From contig MEQN01000012.1 of assembly GCA_001770235.1 (NCBI GenBank), positions 312 to 7,159 of the forward strand: a stretch of 6,848 nt of DNA. Reading direction: 5' to 3'. This document shows, piece by piece, positions 1-5,798 of this stretch. Positions within the stretch are counted from its first letter, which is position 1. Every line of letters starts with the position of its first letter. The notes beneath the pieces were generated by a model that was not told the DNA's origin, did not search any database, and worked only from the letters and a program-made list of their open reading frames with translations. The translations under genes and the position numbers were made by a program. Origin of the DNA: Betaproteobacteria bacterium RBG_16_58_11. GTDB lineage: Bacteria > Pseudomonadota > Gammaproteobacteria > Burkholderiales > Thiobacteraceae.

Positions 1-254
1 ACGCGCAAGCGAGCGGTCATCGGCTCGAATTTCCACGGCAAATCCTTGCCCGTGTTCGCGTCGAACTCGATGCTGACCCAACGCGCCGGGTCCATCTGCG
101 TATTCGATACCGCAATCCGATCCTTTGATACGCCGGTGACTTCACAAATCTTCTTGTAAAACGGCACCAGCAAGTAACCGAAGCCGAACATCAAGACGGT
201 GACGAGAATCAGCTTCTTGAGTGCGGTTGCATTCTGCTGTTGCGCGTTGGCCAT
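1..254 (-). CDS. ctaG: Cytochrome c oxidase assembly protein CtaG/Cox11, N-terminal part (3' end outside window)
   Basis: Cox11-family proteins are membrane-anchored copper chaperones that deliver copper to the CuB site of oxidase subunit I. Only the first 84 codons are visible. They start at an ATG (252-254) and run off the left edge. The visible protein has a short hydrophilic N-terminus, one membrane segment at about residues 15-33 (LILVTVLMFGFGYLLVPFY), and then the family's typical Cys-containing segment around ICEVTG (Cys37). After that comes the beginning of the periplasmic beta domain (from about residue 46, including a Trp-Val-Ser-Ile-Glu-Phe strand). The copper-binding CFCF motif would lie beyond the window. 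The start is only 5 bases after the coxA stop, so it belongs to the same operon and probably depends on coxA translation. Identification is confident from the TM/Cys signature and the position behind coxA. Confidence 0.9.
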   Translation of the reverse strand, partial: MANAQQQNATALKKLILVTVLMFGFGYLLVPFYKKICEVTGVSKDRIAVSNTQMDPARWVSIEFDANTGKDLPWKFEPMTARLR

Positions 255-259
255 GCCTA

Positions 260-1840
260 TCACTTCACGACCGGCGGTGTCACGAACGAATGGTAGGGCG
301 GCGGCGAGGGCAAATGCGTCCACTCCAGCGAATCCGCGCCTTCCCAAGTGCGGCCGGCCGCTTTTTCGCCGCCCTTGATGCACTTGATCACCCCCACCAG
401 CAGAATCAACTGGGAGAGCCCGAAGCCGAATGCGCCGACCGTCGCCAACGCGTTGAAGTCGGCGAATTGCAGCGCATAGTCCGGAATGCGGCGCGGCATG
501 CCGGCCAAGCCCAGGAAGTGCATCGGGAAGAACAGGACGTTGAAGAAAATGGTGGACAGCCAGAAGTGCAGCTTGCCCAGCTTCTCGTTATACATGTGGC
601 CGGTCCACTTCGGCAGCCAGAAGTACACACCGGCGAAGATGGCGTACAGCGAACCCGACACCAGCACGTAATGGAAGTGCGCCACCACATAGTAGGTATC
701 CTGAATTTGGATATCCACCGGGGTAATCGCGCACACCAGGCCGGTGAAGCCGCCAATGGTGAACAAACAGACAAAGCCGATCGCAAACAGCATCGGCGTC
801 TCGAAGGTCATCGAGCCGCGCCACATGGTGGCCACCCAGTTGAACACTTTCACGCCGGTCGGCACCGCGATCAGCATCGTCGCGTACATGAAGAACAGTT
901 GCGCGGAAGTCGGCATGCCGGTGGTGAACATGTGGTGCGCCCACACGATGAACGACAAGATCGCGATCGAAGCCGTCGCATACACCATGGATGCATAGCC
1001 GAACAAGGGCTTACGCGCGAACGCCGGAATGATCTGCGAGATGATGCCGAATGCCGGCAGAATCATGATGTACACCTCGGGATGCCCGAAGAACCAGAAG
1101 ATATGCTGGAACATCACCGGATCGCCGCCGCCGGCCGCGTTGAAGAAATTCGTGCCGAAATGGCGGTCAGTCAGCAGCATGGTCACCGTGCCCGCCAACA
1201 CCGGCATCACCGCGATCAAGAGGTAGGCGGTAATCAGCCAGGTCCACACGAACAACGGCATCTTCATCAGCGTCATGCCGGGCGCGCGCATGTTGAGGAT
1301 GGTGGTGACGATGTTGATCGCGCCCATGATGGAGGAGATGCCCAGAATGTGCACCGCGAAGATGGTCATGTCGTTGGAAATGCCGCCTTGCAGGAACAAG
1401 GGCGGATACATGGTCCAACCACCGGCGGAAGCGCCACCCGGCACGAAGAAGGACGAAACCAGCATGATCGCGGCCACCGGCAGCAGCCAGAAGCTCCAGT
1501 TGTTCATGCGCGGAAACGCCATATCGGGCGCGCCGATCATCATCGGCACCTGCCAGTTGGCGAAGCCGACCATGGCGGGCATGATCGCGCCGAACACCAT
1601 GATCAGGCCGTGCAGCGTGGTGAGCTGGTTAAAGAACTCCGGCGTAACAATTTGTAAACCCGGCTGAAACAGCTCGGCGCGAATCAATAGCGCCAGGCAG
1701 CCGCCGGCGAGCAGCATGATGAAGGAGAACCACAGGTACAGCGTACCGATGTCCTTGTGGTTGGTGGTGGTGATCCAGCGCATCAGACCGGTCGGGTGAT
1801 CGTGTCCGTGATCTTGTGCGTATGCGTTTGTGGCTTCCAT
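260..1840 (-). CDS. coxA: Cytochrome c oxidase subunit I (aa3-type, A1 family haem-copper oxidase)
   Basis: This is the catalytic subunit of the aa3 oxidase. It reduces O2 to water at the haem a3-CuB centre and pumps protons across the inner membrane. The 526-residue length and twelve-helix pattern are normal for the family. By position in conserved motifs, haem a is held by His77 (TTLHGL) and His390, and haem a3 by His388 (AHFHYV). CuB is held by His253, His302 and His303 (WAHHMF), with the cross-linking Tyr257. The D-channel entry Asp106 (GAPDMAFPRMNN), Glu255 in GHPEVY and the K-channel Lys331 (PTGVK) are all present, which places it in the A1 proton-pumping class. The haem-propionate Arg pair is at 450-451. 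The ATG start at 1838-1840 follows a strong AAGGAGG site. The gene ends with two stops in tandem (TGA TAG) just before ctaG. Nothing appears broken. Confidence 0.98.
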   Translation of the reverse strand: MEATNAYAQDHGHDHPTGLMRWITTTNHKDIGTLYLWFSFIMLLAGGCLALLIRAELFQPGLQIVTPEFFNQLTTLHGLIMVFGAIMPAMVGFANWQVPMMIGAPDMAFPRMNNWSFWLLPVAAIMLVSSFFVPGGASAGGWTMYPPLFLQGGISNDMTIFAVHILGISSIMGAINIVTTILNMRAPGMTLMKMPLFVWTWLITAYLLIAVMPVLAGTVTMLLTDRHFGTNFFNAAGGGDPVMFQHIFWFFGHPEVYIMILPAFGIISQIIPAFARKPLFGYASMVYATASIAILSFIVWAHHMFTTGMPTSAQLFFMYATMLIAVPTGVKVFNWVATMWRGSMTFETPMLFAIGFVCLFTIGGFTGLVCAITPVDIQIQDTYYVVAHFHYVLVSGSLYAIFAGVYFWLPKWTGHMYNEKLGKLHFWLSTIFFNVLFFPMHFLGLAGMPRRIPDYALQFADFNALATVGAFGFGLSQLILLVGVIKCIKGGEKAAGRTWEGADSLEWTHLPSPPPYHSFVTPPVVK

Positions 1841-1846
1841 TGTCGG

Positions 1847-1853
1847 CCTCCTT
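1847..1853 (-). promoter_or_regulatory. Strong ribosome binding site of coxA
   Basis: The minus strand reads AAGGAGG followed by a 6-base spacer to the coxA ATG. This near-perfect Shine-Dalgarno sequence lies in the 15-base gap between the coxB stop (TAA, 1856-1858) and coxA. It settles the coxA start and suggests coxA is translated efficiently in its own right. Confidence 0.9.
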
Positions 1854-1855
1854 GA

Positions 1856-2977
1856 TTATTTACGTAATGCTTTGATGTCGGCGGGCTGGACCAGATCGCC
1901 GGTCTTATTGCCCAAGGCGTTGCGCTCGTAGGTGACGACCGCCGCCAAATCCACATCGTTGAGTTGTTTGCCGAACGCGGCCATCGCGGTGCCTGGCTTG
2001 CCATTCATCACGATGGCGATGTGCGCGGCTTTGTCGCCCGTCGCGATTATCGAACCGGTGATCGCGGGGAAAGCAGGCGGGAGCCCCGCGCCATTGGCTT
2101 GGTGGCAAGCGGCGCAGTTGGCGGCGTACACCTTTTCGCCCTGCGCTTTCAGTTCATCCGCGCTATAGGTTTTGTTGGGATCCATGGTCACGGCGGCCGA
2201 TTTGACCTTCTGATCGGCTACCCACTTGGCGTAGTCGTCCGCCGACTTCACTTCCACCACGATCGGCATGAAGCCGTGATCCTTACCGCACAGTTCCGCG
2301 CATTGGCCGCGGTAGGTACCCGGCGTATTCGCCTTGAACCAGGCATCTTTGATATAGCCGGGGATCGCATCCTGCTTGATGCCGAAGGCCGGCACCCACC
2401 AGGAGTGGATCACGTCATTCGCCGTCAGCAGCAGGCGGACTTTCTTGCCGGCGGGGACCACCATCGCGTTATCCACTTCCAGCAAATAGTTCTCGCCTTT
2501 TTTCGCGCTGCCGTCGATTTGATCGCGCGGCGTGGAAAGCGCGGACATGAGCTTGATGCCCTCGGTGCGATAGTCGTATTCCCATTTCCACTGATAGCCG
2601 GTGACCTTGATGGTCATATCGGGGTTGCTGGCATCGCGCATGTTGAGGATGGCTTTAGTGGAAGGAATCGCCATCGCAATCAATATCGCGAACGGGATAA
2701 CGGTCCAAATGACCTCAACCAGGGTGTTTTCGTGGAAATGCGCGGCTTTGTGTCCGAGCGACTTGCGGTGCTTCCAGATCGAATAAAACATCGCGCCGAA
2801 AACCACGATGAAAATACCCACGCACACCCACATGATCAGGATGTGGAGATCAAAAATCTCCTGCGCGACTTCGCTTTGCGGCGTGGGAAGATTGTACTTC
2901 GACTCCTCCGCCCACGCGGCCATGGACATCAGGGCCGCGAGCGCCCCCATTCCCAGTCTCCTCAACTTGCTTGGCAT
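1856..2977 (-). CDS. coxB: Cytochrome c oxidase subunit II with fused C-terminal cytochrome c domain
   Basis: This subunit takes electrons from cytochrome c through the CuA centre and passes them to subunit I. The 373 residues show a signal peptide ending near AAWA (residue 23) and two membrane helices at about 44-66 and 86-106. A periplasmic cupredoxin domain follows, with the aromatic electron-entry patch YQWKWEY (128-134). CuA ligands are complete: His191, Cys226, Glu228, Cys230, His234 and Met237. After a linker at about 250-275 comes a class I cytochrome c domain with the haem motif CAACH (288-292) and probable axial Met332. The protein is therefore a caa3-like fused form rather than the short two-domain type. 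The ATG at 2975-2977 is preceded by AAGGGGG at 6 bases. It is the first gene of the visible cox operon, 15 bases ahead of coxA. Confidence 0.97.
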   Translation of the reverse strand: MPSKLRRLGMGALAALMSMAAWAEESKYNLPTPQSEVAQEIFDLHILIMWVCVGIFIVVFGAMFYSIWKHRKSLGHKAAHFHENTLVEVIWTVIPFAILIAMAIPSTKAILNMRDASNPDMTIKVTGYQWKWEYDYRTEGIKLMSALSTPRDQIDGSAKKGENYLLEVDNAMVVPAGKKVRLLLTANDVIHSWWVPAFGIKQDAIPGYIKDAWFKANTPGTYRGQCAELCGKDHGFMPIVVEVKSADDYAKWVADQKVKSAAVTMDPNKTYSADELKAQGEKVYAANCAACHQANGAGLPPAFPAITGSIIATGDKAAHIAIVMNGKPGTAMAAFGKQLNDVDLAAVVTYERNALGNKTGDLVQPADIKALRK

Positions 2978-2983
2978 TGGCTA

Positions 2984-2990
2984 CCCCCTT
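2984..2990 (-). promoter_or_regulatory. Ribosome binding site of coxB
   Basis: The minus strand reads AAGGGGG and then a 6-base spacer to the coxB ATG. The purine run and spacing support this start, which also gives a proper signal peptide. Confidence 0.75.
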
Positions 2991-3166
2991 AAATGGTTAA
3001 ACCTGGATTTAGTGATCTAAAAAAGTCAGGGCAATACCAAACGAAACCGAAACGAGGAAGTACAAGAAAAGAAACCGGCTTGCGGGTGACAACGTGCAAT
3101 TCTGGGCGGGCAATGATGATGCTGAAATCTGCCGGCGGTTCTGCGTTGCTGCCTTCCATCCTGCGG

Positions 3167-3242
3167 GTACTGCCTTGTTTTATTGAGTCTACCGCCTTGT
3201 TTGTGTCTGCTGTCTTGTCTGGGTCTGCCGTCTTGTTTAAGT
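3167..3242. repeat. Degenerate 18-base tandem repeat, about four copies
   Basis: On the minus strand, units at 3225-3242, 3207-3224 and 3189-3206 share the approximate pattern ACNCAAACAARRCRGYAG. Neighbouring units differ at 4 to 5 of 18 positions. A fourth unit at 3167-3188 matches the same pattern with a 4-base insertion (TAAA). Because 18 is a multiple of three, the open frames crossing it encode six-residue repeats such as DPDKTA/DTNKAV, but I see no support for a real protein. Function is unknown. It lies roughly 200 bases upstream of coxB. Confidence 0.6.
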
Positions 3243-3306
3243 CCAATATTGCCTTTTTTTGTGCGACAAATTAGCACACCCTCCCTACCCCCGCAAGAAA
3301 AAGTTC

Positions 3307-3337
3307 AAAAAAATCCTTTAATTCCATGCATTTAAAG
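3307..3337 (-). terminator. Weak candidate terminator after bioD
   Basis: On the minus strand, CTTTAA (3337-3332) can pair with TTAAAG (3321-3316) across a 10-base loop. Two bases later there is a run of seven T (3313-3307). The location, 70 to 100 bases after the bioD stop, is right for ending the biotin transcript. The stem, however, is only 6 pairs and mostly A-T, so intrinsic termination would be inefficient and the call is tentative. Confidence 0.3.
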
Positions 3338-3407
3338 TTATTATGTTACGAATTTATAATTTACTAATTAACTAATTTCATTCCTGGAAACCATATTAAC
3401 CATTCAA

Positions 3408-4058
3408 TTAAAAGGGGATATTTTCTTGCCATCGGAGCGTTGAAGACGAAGCCAGCCCCCAAAGCGGCGCCGAAATACGCGCCTGCAAACTTGCCAGATT
3501 GGCATCGAACGCCGGCATGGCCGGATCAATGCGATTCGCGATCCACCCCGCGAGTGTTAAGCCGCGTTGTTGCATCGCTTCCACGGTCAGCAGCGCATGA
3601 TTCAAGCAGCCGAGGCGCATGCCCACCACCAAGATCACCGGCAAGTTCAAGCGCACTACGATATCCGCAGCGGTCTGATTTGCATTGAGCGGCACGAGCA
3701 AGCCGCCCACGCCTTCCACGATCACTTCGTCGGATTGAACTGCAATTTCGCGATACGCGGATTCAATGCGCGCCAGGTCGATTTCTATCCCGGCTAGTTG
3801 TGCTGCAATATGCGGCGCGATCGGCAACTCGAATGCATAGGGATTCATCAACGCGAGCGGCAAAGCGACATTCGATGCGGCACGCAGTTGCGCGACATCG
3901 TCGTTGAGCCAGCCTTCGGGGGTTTGCACGCATCCGGCGGAAACCGGCTTCATCGCGGCGACCCGCTTGCCCGCCGCGACGTAGCGCTCAATCAAGGCTT
4001 TTGCCACCAGCGTTTTACCCACACCGGTGTCGGTGCCGGCGATAAACAGGCCGCTCAC
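3408..4058 (-). CDS. bioD: Dethiobiotin synthetase
   Basis: BioD is an ATP-dependent carboxylase that forms the ureido ring of dethiobiotin from 7,8-diaminononanoate and CO2, the step before biotin synthase. The protein has 216 residues, slightly short but within the family range. It shows the P-loop GTDTGVGKT (8-16, Lys15), the substrate lysine in KPVSAG (Lys37), the metal/ATP-site motif VEGVGGLLVPL (114-124) and the conserved segment GMRLGCLNHALLT (146-158). The start codon is GTG (4056-4058), sharing three bases with the bioC stop in the string GTGA, so translation is very likely coupled to bioC. The TAA stop is followed by AT-rich non-coding DNA, so bioD is the last gene of this cluster. 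Confidence 0.97.
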   Translation of the reverse strand: MSGLFIAGTDTGVGKTLVAKALIERYVAAGKRVAAMKPVSAGCVQTPEGWLNDDVAQLRAASNVALPLALMNPYAFELPIAPHIAAQLAGIEIDLARIESAYREIAVQSDEVIVEGVGGLLVPLNANQTAADIVVRLNLPVILVVGMRLGCLNHALLTVEAMQQRGLTLAGWIANRIDPAMPAFDANLASLQARISAPLWGLASSSTLRWQENIPF

Positions 4059-4963
4059 CGCAGCCCCGCTTGCCGCGCCTGGATTTTGAATTCGATCACT
4101 TGTTGGCCATCCGCGCGCTTTGGTTTTTTTTCATTCACCCAAGCATGGCCATACACCACTTCAAACGTGGCCGGCAGCCGGCCATCTTTGCGCAGCAATT
4201 CGTATCGTTGCAGCATCGCTTGCCATTTGCGCTTACCCATCAAGCCGTGGCCGCGCCCGCTGGTGACGTTATGCGCGCCGATCGCCTTCAACTCGCGCAG
4301 CAAGGCCGTCACATCGGGGTAGGTCACGGTCATCATGTCCATATCCATGACCGGCGCGCTGAAACCGGCATACAGCAATTGATCGCCGATGTCGTGCAGA
4401 TCGACGAAGCGGTTCACATGCGTGTGCCCGTCAAGGCCGCTGAAGGCTTGCCGCAACTCGCGCAAGGTATCCGGCCCGAACGTGCTGAACATGAGCAAGC
4501 CGCCTGGCGCAAGCACGCGCTGAAACTCGCTGAAGGCCGACTGCAAATCGTCGCACCACTGCAAGGCGAGATTCGACCACAACAGATTCACGCTGGAAGT
4601 TTTCAGCGGCAAGCGGCTGATATCGCCCCCCACATACTGCGGCAGGTTTCCGGTGAGATAAGACAAGCTGCGCTTCCACCACGGATCACGATCACGCGCG
4701 ACTTGCAGCATGGTCTGCGCAATATCCAGCCCCAGCACGCGCGCCTTGGGGTAACGACTCGCCAACGCGCGCGCGCCCACACCGGTCCCTGCGCCCGCAT
4801 CCAACACCCAATGCGGATCCAGCTTCACCCAATCCAGCCGCTCCAACATGCGCTGATTTACTTCGCGTTGCAGTACCGCAGCTTGATCATACGAATGCGC
4901 AGCATGCTCGAAGGCGCGGCGCATTAAGCGCTTGTCGATTTGTACCGGCAGATCTTCAGCCAT
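4055..4963 (-). CDS. bioC: Malonyl-ACP O-methyltransferase
   Basis: BioC uses S-adenosylmethionine to methylate the free carboxyl of malonyl-ACP, so that fatty-acid enzymes can extend it to pimeloyl-ACP methyl ester. The 302-residue protein has a class I methyltransferase fold with motif I VLDAGAGTG (53-61), the acidic residue closing the next strand at Asp80 (LGLDIA), GDISRLPL (113-120) and motif II WSNLALQW (129-136). The BioC-typical STFGPDTLREL follows at 160-170. The N-terminal RRAFEHAAHSYDQAAVLQ segment also fits BioC. It is about 50 residues longer than the E. coli enzyme, with the extra length mainly in the C-terminal half. The ATG at 4961-4963 lies inside the 3' end of bioH (8-base overlap), with AAGG seven bases upstream. 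The stop overlaps the bioD start. Confidence 0.95.
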   Translation of the reverse strand: MAEDLPVQIDKRLMRRAFEHAAHSYDQAAVLQREVNQRMLERLDWVKLDPHWVLDAGAGTGVGARALASRYPKARVLGLDIAQTMLQVARDRDPWWKRSLSYLTGNLPQYVGGDISRLPLKTSSVNLLWSNLALQWCDDLQSAFSEFQRVLAPGGLLMFSTFGPDTLRELRQAFSGLDGHTHVNRFVDLHDIGDQLLYAGFSAPVMDMDMMTVTYPDVTALLRELKAIGAHNVTSGRGHGLMGKRKWQAMLQRYELLRKDGRLPATFEVVYGHAWVNEKKPKRADGQQVIEFKIQARQAGLR

Positions 4964-5717
4964 GGAGAAACCTTGTCATCGCATCAAGCGTCGCTTGTGG
5001 ATGCGACAAGAACGGCGCATGCGCCGCACCGCGCACCAGTTCGAGTTGCGCGTGGGGCAAGGCTTGCGCCAGCCACTGCCCCGCTGCTGGGGGCGTCAGC
5101 GTATCGTGGCTGCCGTGAATCACCAGTGTCGCTTGCTGGATCGCGCCCAGCTCCTCACGCAAATCCAGATCGGACAAAATAGCCAAGCCCCCGCGCAAGG
5201 TTTCAATGCTGGGTTTACCGCGCGTAAACAACTGCTCGCGCAGCGCGGCAATGGTTGCCCGCGCTTCATCGCCACTTCTGGCCTGCAAGGATAAAAATCG
5301 TTTCAAGGTGCCCTCGTAATCTTGTTCCAAACTAGTCGCAAATTCCGCCATCACCGGGTCTGATAGCCCATGCGCCCAGTCTTCACGCTGACGGAAGCTG
5401 GGCGTGGTGCCGATCAAAATCAGCTTATCGATCTGTTGCGGTGCAAGCTGCGCCCATTGCAACGCCACCTGCCCCCCCAATGACCAACCGACGACATGCG
5501 TGCGTTCGGGCAGCGCCCGCGCCACGTTGCGCGCTAAGGCTTCGAGCGTATATGGCTCACACGCCGGGCTTGCGCCATAGCCGGGCAAATCCACCACATG
5601 CACGCGAAACCGCTCTGCCAGCGCATCGCGCGCGCCCTCCCAAATCCCGCCGTGCATGCCCCAGCCGTGCAGGAGGGCGAGGTCGGGACCGTGGCCAGTT
5701 TTCTCAACAAAAAGCAT
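4956..5717 (-). CDS. bioH: Pimeloyl-ACP methyl ester carboxylesterase
   Basis: BioH is an alpha/beta hydrolase that cleaves the methyl ester of pimeloyl-ACP methyl ester, ending chain extension and releasing the BioF substrate. From the ATG at 5715-5717 the protein has 253 residues, close to the 256 of E. coli. It shows the oxyanion-hole motif LLHGWG (15-20, Trp19), the nucleophile Ser79 in VGWSLGG, catalytic Asp205 (HGSHD) and His233 (AAHAPF). The frame stays open upstream to a GTG at 5748-5750. Those extra residues (MASVYSVVIVL) come from the adjacent inverted repeat and are not family sequence, so I prefer the internal ATG, whose MLFVEKTGHGPD leader aligns with normal BioH. Upstream, GGTGAT could pair with the 16S rRNA tail at an 8-base spacing. 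The gene overlaps bioC by 8 bases, which ties it to the biotin cluster. Confidence 0.93.
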   Translation of the reverse strand: MLFVEKTGHGPDLALLHGWGMHGGIWEGARDALAERFRVHVVDLPGYGASPACEPYTLEALARNVARALPERTHVVGWSLGGQVALQWAQLAPQQIDKLILIGTTPSFRQREDWAHGLSDPVMAEFATSLEQDYEGTLKRFLSLQARSGDEARATIAALREQLFTRGKPSIETLRGGLAILSDLDLREELGAIQQATLVIHGSHDTLTPPAAGQWLAQALPHAQLELVRGAAHAPFLSHPQATLDAMTRFLHG

Positions 5718-5727
5718 AAGGACTATC

Positions 5728-5798
5728 ACCACGGAGTACACAGAGGCCACGGAGGAAATTCACTGGGCTTACTCTGTGTCCTCTGTGTACTCCGTGGT
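5728..5798. repeat. Interspersed-type inverted repeat between bioF and bioH
   Basis: A perfect 19-base inverted repeat (5728-5746 against 5780-5798) can extend inward. After one mismatch come 3 pairs, one G-U pair and 3 more pairs, leaving a 17-base loop (5755-5771). Each arm is itself built of three 9-base units of consensus CACRGAGKM: 5730-5738, 5739-5747 and 5748-5756 on plus, and 5796-5788, 5787-5779 and 5778-5770 on minus. The element starts immediately after the bioF stop codon and ends 10 bases before the bioH ATG, so it makes up nearly all of the 81-base spacer. From memory, near-identical CCACGGAGTACACAGAGG-type palindromes are scattered in many environmental proteobacterial genomes. 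No transposase is present. It is not followed by a T-run on the minus strand, so it is not a standard terminator. Confidence 0.88.

Larger units (their letters stand above)
2978..3407. other. Non-coding gap between the biotin cluster and the cox operon
   Basis: No convincing gene is seen in these 430 bases. The part next to bioD (about 3295-3407) is markedly AT-rich compared with the flanking genes, with stretches such as CTAATTAACTAATT, and looks like untranslated or regulatory DNA. The middle (3167-3242) holds a degenerate 18-base tandem repeat. The part next to coxB is of mixed composition and ends in the coxB ribosome binding site. Short open frames exist on both strands. The minus-strand ones begin only at TTG or GTG, contain repeat-derived Lys/Asp/Gln/Arg-rich stretches and match no family I recognise. 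The cox promoter is expected here, but several weak -10-like hexamers compete and none has a good -35 partner, so I do not place one. Confidence 0.6.

Noticed and set aside
221..1657. 478-codon open frame on the plus strand opposite coxA
   Set aside because: The product is rich in His, Arg, Gln and Glu with no recognisable domain, as expected for the antisense of a GC-rich membrane-protein gene. coxA on the other strand is unmistakable.
1964..2992. 342-codon plus-strand open frame opposite coxB
   Set aside because: It is a shadow of coxB. Its composition is biased towards Arg, His and Gly and it shows no family motif.
3018..3046. Promoter-like pair TTGCCC and TAAATC with 17-base spacing upstream of coxB (approximate position)
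   Set aside because: The -10 element matches the consensus at only three of six positions, and equally poor candidates occur nearby, so it cannot be supported from sequence alone.
2989..3246. 85-codon minus-strand open frame between bioD and coxB
   Set aside because: It begins only at TTG, has no clear ribosome site, is partly repeat-derived and overlaps the coxB ribosome binding site at its end. No family is recognisable.
2993..3274. 93-codon plus-strand open frame in the same gap
   Set aside because: The hydrophobic C-terminal stretch is the plus-strand reading of the 18-base repeat and a poly-T run. It has no ribosome site or known domain.
3253..3278. Possible terminator hairpin TGTGC/GCACA next to a run of T
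   Set aside because: The T-run precedes the stem on the plus strand and becomes A after the stem on the minus strand, so it does not form an intrinsic terminator in either direction. The stem is only 5 pairs.
3279..3294. G-rich minus-strand run suggestive of a G-quadruplex
   Set aside because: There are only three G-runs (GGGGG, GGG, GGG), one short of a standard quadruplex.
4070..4927. 285-codon plus-strand open frame opposite bioC
   Set aside because: It mirrors bioC codon structure and has no domain or ribosome site. bioC has full methyltransferase motifs.
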